A stretch of 12,365 bases of DNA from Actinomycetota bacterium (GTDB taxonomy: Bacteria; Actinomycetota; UBA4738; G016210805): positions 1 through 12,365 of the forward strand of contig JACQTL010000046.1 in NCBI GenBank assembly GCA_016210805.1. Reading direction: 5' to 3'. The notes below the pieces were generated by a model. It made no database searches and had not been told where the DNA came from. It worked only from the letters and a program-made list of their open reading frames with translations. The position numbers and the translations under genes were made by a program. Each line of letters starts with the position of its first letter. Position 1 is the first letter of the stretch. Shown in pieces: positions 7,094 through 12,365 of this stretch.

Positions 7094-8100
7094 TGGCTCC
7101 CGAGGGTCTCGTGGAGCACGTCCCTCAGTCGATCGCGATTGCGGCCCTCCGCCCGGCCGAAGTCGTGCGACGAGAACCGTTCCTCGAGGTCCCGCATCGT
7201 CCGGTAACCGTCCTCCCGCTCCCGCCGCCACACCTCCGCGAACCCACCGTTCCGGAGCTCGTCGAGGATGCGCTGGAGGCGTCCGTCGTCGGGAGAGTCC
7301 CACAGCTCCGCGGCCCGGTACAGCTGACCGAACTGGCTCGTGGGGCTGTGGTTCCGCAGGCTGGCCAGCAGGCCGTCGCGGACCTGCGTGCGGATCACCT
7401 CCACGAGCTCCCCCGACCCGATCAGCTCCAGCTCGACCACGTCCGGGTCGTATCCCGCCTTCACCAGGGTCTCGAAGCTCCGGAGGAGCCCCACGATGGC
7501 CCCGCTGCCCCCGACCTGCTCCCCGAACAGGTCCGTGATCGCCTCCTCCTCGAACGTGGTCTCCCAGGCGCCGACGCGCAGGCTGCCTATCCCCTGGGCG
7601 ATGGCCAGGGTCACATCCCAGGCCCGGCCGCTCGCGTCGCGGTGCACGGCCACCAGGGAGGGGAACCCCCGGCCGGCCAGGTACAGGGTCCGGACCGCGG
7701 GCCCCAGCATCTTCGGGGCGACCAGACAGACGTCATGCCCGTCGGGGACGTCCACCTCGCCGAAATGCACCGAGTACCCGTGGGCGAACACCACCGCGCT
7801 CCCCTCCTTGAGGGATGGGAAGACGTCGCGGGGAAGGACCTCCTGGTGGACCTCGTCGGGGAGCAGCGCCATCACGACGTCCCCCCGCGCCGTGGCCTCG
7901 GAGAGCGGCAGGGGCTCCAGGCCGTCGTCCACCGCGAGGTCCCGGAACCGATCGGAGCGGTTCCCCACGACGACGGCGACCCCCGAGTCCTTCAGGTTGA
8001 GCGCCTGGCTGCGGCCCTGGTTCCCGTAGCCGAGGATGGCAACCGTGCGGCCGTCCAGGGCGCCGAGGTCGCCATCGCCCTCAGAGTAGATCTTCGCCAT
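7090..8100 (-). CDS. Ketol-acid reductoisomerase-like protein (IlvC family, divergent)
   Basis: At 336 aa this is the length of short (class I) KARI. The N-terminal Rossmann domain shows AKIYSEGDGDLGALDG, then GYGNQG (24-29), ALLPDEVHQ (78-86), FAHGYSVHF (105-113) and APK (128-130). The knotted helical domain follows, with TTFEEEAITDLFGEQ (181-195) keeping the two Mg-binding acids Asp190 and Glu194. Further on it departs from true KARI. The HE of the motif ECLHELK becomes GS (228-229), so one of the four acidic ligands is lost. SISDTAEYG reads RNHSPTSQFG, and the loop after APK is MLGP instead of GPGH. These changes suggest a reductase or reductoisomerase with a different substrate rather than branched-chain amino-acid synthesis. 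The catabolic-looking operon agrees: no ilvB/N, ilvD or leu genes are nearby. The ATG at 8100 is preceded by GGGGG with 5-nt spacing. It is the first gene of its transcription unit. Confidence 0.85.
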   Translation of the reverse strand: MAKIYSEGDGDLGALDGRTVAILGYGNQGRSQALNLKDSGVAVVVGNRSDRFRDLAVDDGLEPLPLSEATARGDVVMALLPDEVHQEVLPRDVFPSLKEGSAVVFAHGYSVHFGEVDVPDGHDVCLVAPKMLGPAVRTLYLAGRGFPSLVAVHRDASGRAWDVTLAIAQGIGSLRVGAWETTFEEEAITDLFGEQVGGSGAIVGLLRSFETLVKAGYDPDVVELELIGSGELVEVIRTQVRDGLLASLRNHSPTSQFGQLYRAAELWDSPDDGRLQRILDELRNGGFAEVWRREREDGYRTMRDLEERFSSHDFGRAEGRNRDRLRDVLHETLGSQ

Positions 8101-8152
8101 CGGATCCCCCGATCCCCACGGTGGAGCCCCGACCCGCCAACGCCGCGCCGGC

Positions 8153-8183
8153 TCCGAAGCTGTCAACTGTCGACAGCTTCGGA
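8153..8183. promoter_or_regulatory. Inverted-repeat operator, probably for the GntR-family regulator
   Basis: TCCGAAGCTGTC and GACAGCTTCGGA are perfect 12-bp arms around a 7-bp centre. Inside lies an exact 10-bp palindrome, CTGTCGACAG (8167-8176), of the TGTCnnnACA-like kind bound by FadR-branch GntR proteins. It begins 4 bp downstream of a candidate -10 box, so bound protein would block transcription of the KARI-ALDH-ALDH-regulator unit. I see no second complete copy in the window. As RNA it could also form a stem-loop. Confidence 0.7.
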
Positions 8184-8187
8184 CCGA

Positions 8188-8217
8188 AGGTTAGCCCGAG
8201 ACCCGGCGCCCTGGCAA
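8188..8217 (-). promoter_or_regulatory. Candidate housekeeping-sigma promoter of the KARI-ALDH-regulator operon
   Basis: On the minus strand TTGCCA (8217-8212, 5 of 6 matches to TTGACA) and TAACCT (8193-8188, fitting TAnnnT) are separated by 18 nt. Transcription would begin near 8181, inside the inverted repeat, giving a leader of about 80 nt before the ATG at 8100. The only long gap inside the gene array is here, which supports a promoter. The box matches themselves are modest evidence. Confidence 0.5.
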
Positions 8218-8226
8218 GCAACGCGC

Positions 8227-8246
8227 CCCGGATCCCTCCCTCCGGG
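8227..8246 (-). terminator. Small hairpin after the deaminase-type amidohydrolase gene
   Basis: CCCGGA and TCCGGG form a 6-bp stem with an 8-nt loop, 40 bp after the amidohydrolase stop. There is no T-run. It could be a weak terminator for the upstream unit, or chance in GC-rich DNA. The rest of the 8101-8286 gap outside the promoter and operator shows nothing further. Confidence 0.25.
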
Positions 8247-8286
8247 CCATCCGGCCGTCGATCCGCCCCACGCCGACGAGGGATGC

Positions 8287-9615
8287 TCATCGCAGCCCCG
8301 CCCGGCCCATGACTCGCCGCACGGACCCGTCGGCCCTGGTCCGGATCTCCGCCTCGTCGAGCTCCGCGAGCCGCCCGCCCTGGACCAGGACCCGGCCGTC
8401 GACGATGACGGTGTCCACGTCGGCGGAGCGGAGCTCGTAGACGAGCTGCGCCACGGGGTCACGCCCACCGTCCGGCCGGGCGTGGATCCGGTCCCGGCGA
8501 ACCATCACCATGTCGGCCCGCTTGCCGGGCTCGAGGGAGCCGATCTCGTCCTGGAGGCCCAGGGCCCGGGCCCCGCGCAGGGTGGCCATCTCCAGGACGT
8601 CCATGGCGGTCATGGCCGTCGGGCCGGCCCGGGGCTTGTGGATCAGGGCGGCCAGCCGCATCTCCTGGAGCGCATCGAGGTTGTTGTTGCAGGGAGACGC
8701 GTCGGCTCCCAACCCGACGTTGACGCCCGCCGCCAGCATCTCGGGGACCCTGGCGAAGCCGGAGGCCAGCTTCATGTTCGAGGAGGGGCAGTGGGCCACG
8801 GTCGCTCCCGAGGCGGCCAGCAGACGGATCTCCTCGTCGTCCACCCAGACGCAGTGGGCCAGGACGGTCCGCGGCCCCAGCACGCCGAGGCCTCCCAGGT
8901 AGGTCACGTCCGTCCCGCCCCCCAGCGCGGCGAGCCGCTCCGTCTGGGCCTCGTTCTCGGCCGCGTGGGTGTGGATCCAGGCGTCGTGCTCCTCGGCCAG
9001 CCGTACGGTCTCCCTCCACAGGTCGTCCGTGGCGTTCCGGGCCCCCCGAGGGCAGAACGCGTAGCGCAGCCGTCCGCCCCCCGCACCGTGGAAGGACTCG
9101 AGGAGGGCCATGCTCTCCGCCACGGCCTCCTCGGTGGTCTCCCCCACCATCTCGGTGCCCGGCTCGAGACGGTCCATCATGGCCTTGCCGGACACGGCCC
9201 GGAAGCCGCTGTCGACGACGGCCCGCAGGACCTCCTCCGTGTGGCGAACCGTCTCGATCGTCAGGGCGGCGGTCGTTCCCCCCAGGAGCATCTCGGCGAT
9301 CCCGAGCAACGCGGAGTCCCGCGTCGCCTCCGCGTCCAGCGCCTGCTCGAGCGGCCATATGCGCAGGCGGAGCCAGTCCACGACGTCCATGTCGTCGGCC
9401 AGCCCTCGGAACAGCGACTGGCACAGGTGGACGTGGGTCTGCACGAAGCCCGGGACCACGAGCTGCCCGGAGGCGTCGATGACCACGTCGGCCGAGGTGC
9501 GGGTGGAAGGGAGCTCCTCCACCCGGCCGTCCACTGCATAGACGTCGCCATCCATCACCCGCCGGTCGGGGTCCATCGTCACGACGGTCCCCCCCCGCAC
9601 GAGCAGCGAGGTCAC
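8287..9615 (-). CDS. Amidohydrolase A: 5'-deoxyadenosine/MTA/SAH deaminase or chlorohydrolase type
   Basis: This 442-aa metal-dependent hydrolase belongs to the amidohydrolase superfamily and is full length for the TRZ/ATZ-MtaD group. These enzymes remove an amino (or halide) group from purine- or triazine-like rings. Metal and catalytic residues are complete: H61 and H63 in THVHLCQ, H217 and E220 in HTHAAE, H254 in LAHCVW, and D305 in LGADASP. SLFRGLADDMDVVDWL, RIWPLE and SSNMKLASG (278-286) are hallmarks of proteins annotated as 5'-deoxyadenosine deaminase or N-ethylammeline chlorohydrolase. The composite beta-sandwich is seen at both ends, with DEIGSLEPGKRADMV and VDTVIVDGRVLV. The GTG start at 9615 overlaps the DUF1152-like stop (GTGA) and has GGGAGG 5 nt upstream. 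The nucleoside phosphorylase in the same unit favours a nucleoside-like substrate, but that is inference. Confidence 0.92.
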   Translation of the reverse strand: MTSLLVRGGTVVTMDPDRRVMDGDVYAVDGRVEELPSTRTSADVVIDASGQLVVPGFVQTHVHLCQSLFRGLADDMDVVDWLRLRIWPLEQALDAEATRDSALLGIAEMLLGGTTAALTIETVRHTEEVLRAVVDSGFRAVSGKAMMDRLEPGTEMVGETTEEAVAESMALLESFHGAGGGRLRYAFCPRGARNATDDLWRETVRLAEEHDAWIHTHAAENEAQTERLAALGGGTDVTYLGGLGVLGPRTVLAHCVWVDDEEIRLLAASGATVAHCPSSNMKLASGFARVPEMLAAGVNVGLGADASPCNNNLDALQEMRLAALIHKPRAGPTAMTAMDVLEMATLRGARALGLQDEIGSLEPGKRADMVMVRRDRIHARPDGGRDPVAQLVYELRSADVDTVIVDGRVLVQGGRLAELDEAEIRTRADGSVRRVMGRAGLR

Positions 9616-10622
9616 GGCTCCCTCCCGGGCTTCCGTCCGTAGTCCACCATCCGCACGAGCAGGGTCTCGGGGATCCGGCCCAGCCGTTCGGCCACCTCCG
9701 TGGCCTCGCGGAGTGAGGACGTCTCGCCGATGTCGAGGGCGTGCCGGGCGACCGCGTCGGCGACCACGTGCGGATCCATCAGCCAGATCGGGATGGCCGC
9801 GGGGCCGAGCCGAGCCACCGCTCCCCAGGGGGTGTCCTTGCGGATCCGGTGGAGTCCGAACTCGCCCCGGCCCGCCCGGGCAACCAGGCTGCCCACCGGA
9901 TCGGCGGCGCGATGGTGCAGGGCCTCCAGCTGGTCGAGCGCCTCGGGCCCGGGGATGACCGCGCCCCGCAGGCCTCCCGCCGCCACGATCGCGGCGAAGT
10001 TGCCGTCCAGGTCCTCCTCGGCCATCTCGGCATCGACCCCGTAGCCGGCCAGGCCGAAGTAGGCGGGGACGTCCTGGGCCAGCAGGGCCGAGAGGGCGAG
10101 GAGGTCGGCCAGCGCGGTCTGCACGGGCCGGACCTCGCGTCCCGTGGAGAGCGTGTCGGACCCGACGTCCACCGAGACCACCAGGTCGGCCTCCGCGTAC
10201 GCGACCACGGCGGAGAGCCCGGCGGCGATCCCCCGGCCTCCTCCGTGCAGCGACAGCACGAACGCCTCACCCCCGGAGTGCGCGGCCAGCGTGGCCTCGT
10301 GCGGGGCCCGGCCGTCCAGGCTGGCCTCCGGGCCGATGATCACGGCGTGGTCGTGGACCGGACGGGCGCCCTCCAGCCGACGGGGGTCGTACAGGTCCGG
10401 GGCCAGGACCTCAACGAACCGACCTTCCGGCCACCCGGGATCGGCCCACCACTGGCAGGCGATCCCACCGCCCAGGACCCGCTCGACGCCGAGGGTCCGG
10501 AGCCATCCGGAGACCAGCGTGGCCACCAGGCAGTCGCTGCCCCCCCCGTTCCCCATCACCACGGCGGACCGGGCCCGGCGAGCCACCTCCTCGATCACCG
10601 GGACGGGCCGGACCTCACTCAA
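9612..10622 (-). CDS. DUF1152-like protein, copy 2
   Basis: This 336-aa paralog of the protein encoded at 2490-3473 aligns with it almost without gaps. Over the first 51 aligned residues (copy 1 from residue 2, copy 2 from residue 9) I count 38 identities. Shared motifs are the glycine-rich loop GNGGGSDC (here with one Gly changed to Ser), GGIACQWW, PDLYDP, VVSVDVGSDTLSTG, FGLAGYGVDAEM and the C-terminal GRIPETLL. No membrane segment or signal peptide is present. It is placed between two amidohydrolase genes, overlapping the first by 8 bp and the second by 4 bp. The start is a TTG at 10622, supported by GGAG 7 nt upstream. A GTG at 10598 would match the N-terminus of copy 1 but has no well-spaced Shine-Dalgarno site. 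The family's function is unknown; the position suggests a step or an accessory role common to both transcription units. Confidence 0.78.
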   Translation of the reverse strand: MSEVRPVPVIEEVARRARSAVVMGNGGGSDCLVATLVSGWLRTLGVERVLGGGIACQWWADPGWPEGRFVEVLAPDLYDPRRLEGARPVHDHAVIIGPEASLDGRAPHEATLAAHSGGEAFVLSLHGGGRGIAAGLSAVVAYAEADLVVSVDVGSDTLSTGREVRPVQTALADLLALSALLAQDVPAYFGLAGYGVDAEMAEEDLDGNFAAIVAAGGLRGAVIPGPEALDQLEALHHRAADPVGSLVARAGRGEFGLHRIRKDTPWGAVARLGPAAIPIWLMDPHVVADAVARHALDIGETSSLREATEVAERLGRIPETLLVRMVDYGRKPGREP

Positions 10623-12012
10623 CGGGCCACTCCGGCGCCACGGACACGCCGGCCCGGGCCACGACCTCCCGGCCCCGCCGATCGGCCTCCTCGAGGATCT
10701 CCTGCTCGTCTGCCACGAGGACCTCGCGGCCCCGCATCAGCAGACGTCCGGCCACGATCACGGTGTCGACGTCGCCGCCGTGGGCCGCGTAAACGAGGTT
10801 GGCCACCGGGTCGAAGACCGGCGTGGTGTGGGGCTTGCGCATGTCGACCAGCACGACATCGGCCTGCTTCCCCGCCTCCAGCGACCCGAGGTCCGCCCCC
10901 CGGCCGATCGCCCGGGCCCCGGCGATCGTGGCCATCTCCAGGACGTCCTCGGCGGTGAGCGCGGCGGCGTCCATCGTCGACACGACGTGGAGCAGGGAGG
11001 CGGCCTTCATCTCGCGGATCATGTCGAGGGCGTTGTTCTGGGCCCCCGAGTCGCAACCCAGCGCGACGTTGACGCCGGCCCGGCGCATCGCGGGGACCCT
11101 GGCCACTCCCGAGGCGAGCTTCATGTTCGGCTGCGGACAGTGCACGACCGAGGTCCCCGTCTCGGCGAGGACGGGAACCTCCTCCTCCGATATCCACGTG
11201 CCCATGGCGATGAGCACGTTTCCTCCCACCAGGCCGTACTTCCTGGCGAACTCGACCGGACGCATCCCGAACTCCCGGCGGAAGAACGGCACGTCCTCCC
11301 GCTCCCCGGCGAGGTGCACGGTGATCCCGGAGCCGGCCTCGCCGGCCAGGTCCGAGACCCTCGCGTAGAACTCGGGCGAGCAGGCCACGGCCGGCTCCCG
11401 CGGCACGCGAGGGCCGTACCAGACCTGCACCCGCCCGCCCCCCCCACCGAACCAAGCCTGCAGCACGCGCTCGGCCTCGGCCAGGGAGCTCTCCTCCGCC
11501 TCGACCATGCCGGGGTGGATCACGCCCATCTGCTCGGCCAGGCCCGCCTGGTCCATCACGATCTTGGCAAGCACGCCCCTGAGCCCCATGTCCACCACGG
11601 CCTGGGCCAGCCCGTCGAATCCGTAGCGCGTGTGGACCAGCGGGTCCACGAAGCAGGTCGTCCCCGACTTCAGCATCTCGAGGAGGGTGAGCCTCATGCT
11701 GGCCAGGGCGTCCTCCGGCGTGTACCCCCCCTGGATCGGCCAGATGAAGTCCTCCAGGTAGGGACGCCAGGGAACGTCGTCGGCCACGCCGCGCAGGATG
11801 GTCTGCGGGGAGTGGAGGTGGGCGTCGATCAGGCCAGGGATGGCCACCATCCCGCGCCCGTCGAGCACCTCGGCCGCCCGGTACCGCTCCAGCAGGTCGA
11901 CCGCCTTGCCCACCTCGACGATCCGGTCACCGTCCACGGCGATCGCCGCATCGGTCACTATCCGCCGCCGGTCGTCGACGGTCACGGCGGTGACGTCGGT
12001 GACGAGGAGCAC
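10615..12012 (-). CDS. Amidohydrolase B: cytosine/deoxyadenosine deaminase-like, strand-6 His missing
   Basis: This 465-aa amidohydrolase-superfamily protein is related to amidohydrolase A, with the same overall layout. Metal ligands are seen at H65 and H67 (DAHLHSPQ), H233 with E237 (TVHLAGE) and D321 (LGCDSGAQNN), and NMKLASG is present. The catalytic His that follows strand 6 (LAHCVW in relative A) is replaced: the aligned stretch reads LIAMGTW, with Met270 at that position. The metal site therefore looks intact while the usual proton-shuttle His is absent, which may mean a different reaction or substrate. RGVADDVPWRPYLEDFIWPI and GDVDTVIVAGRLLMRG place it firmly in the family. The GTG start at 12012 has AGGAGG 6 nt upstream and overlaps the phosphorylase stop by one base; the frame's extension to 12153 is a shadow. 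Substrate unknown. Confidence 0.9.
   Translation of the reverse strand: MLLVTDVTAVTVDDRRRIVTDAAIAVDGDRIVEVGKAVDLLERYRAAEVLDGRGMVAIPGLIDAHLHSPQTILRGVADDVPWRPYLEDFIWPIQGGYTPEDALASMRLTLLEMLKSGTTCFVDPLVHTRYGFDGLAQAVVDMGLRGVLAKIVMDQAGLAEQMGVIHPGMVEAEESSLAEAERVLQAWFGGGGGRVQVWYGPRVPREPAVACSPEFYARVSDLAGEAGSGITVHLAGEREDVPFFRREFGMRPVEFARKYGLVGGNVLIAMGTWISEEEVPVLAETGTSVVHCPQPNMKLASGVARVPAMRRAGVNVALGCDSGAQNNALDMIREMKAASLLHVVSTMDAAALTAEDVLEMATIAGARAIGRGADLGSLEAGKQADVVLVDMRKPHTTPVFDPVANLVYAAHGGDVDTVIVAGRLLMRGREVLVADEQEILEEADRRGREVVARAGVSVAPEWPVE
10630..10633 (-). promoter_or_regulatory. Shine-Dalgarno core supporting the TTG start of DUF1152-like copy 2
   Basis: GGAG on the minus strand lies 7 nt before TTG at 10622-10620, inside the final codons of amidohydrolase B. 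It favours the rare TTG start over the downstream GTG at 10598. Confidence 0.55.
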
Positions 12013-12365
12013 TACCCCCCTCCTCGCCGGTCCGCCAGGGCCGCGGCGGCGGCCAGGGCGATCTGGAGCATCGCGTCCTGTCCCCGCCGGTACTCCTCCA
12101 CCTGCTGTCCCCGGTACGTGGCCTCGCCGGTGACGAGGTTCGAACCCACGCACAGGATGGACCCGGCCTCAAGGCCGCGGACCCCGGCGATGGTGAACAG
12201 GGCCGAGGTCTCCATCTCGAAGGTCCGCACCCCGAGCGCCTGCCATCGCTCGATGACGTCGGCCCTCCGCTCCCCCTCGTAGAAGCTGTCGGTGCTCCTG
12301 GTGAGACCGACGGGGAGCTCGACCCCGGCCGCGGCGGCCGCCTCCAGGAGCGCCCAGAGCACCCG
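12012..12365 (-). CDS. Nucleoside phosphorylase, uridine-phosphorylase type (C-terminal part)
   Basis: The last 117 codons are present; the 5' part lies beyond the right edge. The family (NP-I, PNP/UDP phosphorylases) splits nucleosides with phosphate into a base and a pentose 1-phosphate. GLTRSTDSFYEGERR matches the strand-loop of E. coli Udp (GVTASSDTFYPGQER), and WQALGVRTFEMETSALFTI matches the EMES ribose-binding motif that follows. GLEAGSILCVGSN is the next core strand, and a C-terminal helix ends at ADRRGGG. Uridine phosphorylase is the nearest type I recognise, but purine or 5'-deoxynucleoside substrates cannot be excluded without the N-terminal phosphate- and base-binding parts. The stop codon shares one base with the GTG of amidohydrolase B, so it belongs to the same transcription unit, whose promoter is outside the window. 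Confidence 0.88.
   Translation of the reverse strand, partial: RVLWALLEAAAAAGVELPVGLTRSTDSFYEGERRADVIERWQALGVRTFEMETSALFTIAGVRGLEAGSILCVGSNLVTGEATYRGQQVEEYRRGQDAMLQIALAAAAALADRRGGG

Noticed and set aside
8081..8290. A 69-codon minus-strand open frame whose ATG overlaps the amidohydrolase A stop (ATGA) and which runs across the gap into the KARI-like gene
   Set aside because: No ribosome site at proper distance, Arg/Gly/Pro-rich shadow-like composition, and it would cover the promoter, the inverted repeat and the KARI start. Treated as chance.
7093..9642. Very long plus-strand open frames (this one 849 codons; similar ones at 336-1613, 2259-3575 and 10144-12282)
   Set aside because: They lie antisense to well-supported genes, lack recognisable domains, and are expected from third-position GC bias in such GC-rich DNA.
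12013..12153. N-terminal extension of amidohydrolase B
   Set aside because: It is a shadow of the phosphorylase coding sequence; the GTG at 12012 with AGGAGG before it gives the family's usual start.
1..12365. Search by eye for CRISPR arrays, tRNA or rRNA genes, IS ends and tandem repeats
   Set aside because: Nothing convincing was found; the sequence is almost fully occupied by protein-coding genes.

Overview
The window is very GC-rich, with almost every third codon position G or C and frequent GTG/TTG starts. All eleven genes I can support are on the minus strand, so transcription runs from high to low coordinates. The long plus-strand open frames are antisense shadows. The style fits an actinobacterial or other high-GC lineage (Chloroflexota, for example). 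No rRNA, tRNA, transposase or phage gene is visible, so the lineage stays uncertain.

Unit 1 (12365 down to 8287; its promoter is off the right edge) holds four overlapping genes. They are the C-terminal part of a uridine-phosphorylase-type nucleoside phosphorylase, an amidohydrolase (B), a DUF1152-like protein, and a second amidohydrolase (A) of the 5'-deoxyadenosine / methylthioadenosine / S-adenosylhomocysteine deaminase type.

A 186-bp gap (8101-8286) follows. It carries a candidate promoter and, right over its expected start point, a near-perfect 31-bp inverted repeat with 12-bp arms. This is the best regulatory site in the window.

Unit 2 (8100 down to 1222) has six overlapping genes: a divergent ketol-acid-reductoisomerase-like protein, two different aldehyde dehydrogenases, a GntR/FadR-type regulator, a second DUF1152-like protein and a 12-helix MFS transporter. 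The regulator probably acts at the inverted repeat and controls its own operon. A hairpin at 1194-1220 separates this unit from the alpha and (truncated) beta subunits of a thiamine-diphosphate-dependent 2-oxoacid or acetoin dehydrogenase E1 at the left edge.

Together the genes look like an inducible catabolic module: uptake (MFS), deamination or hydrolysis of an amino- or nucleoside-like compound (amidohydrolases), phosphorolysis, reduction (KARI-like), aldehyde oxidation (two ALDHs) and entry into acyl-CoA metabolism (E1). The substrate is not shown by the sequence. The points I would look at first are the two DUF1152 paralogs, one per unit, the KARI homologue with changed catalytic residues, and an amidohydrolase lacking the usual strand-6 histidine. 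To my knowledge this combination does not match a described pathway.
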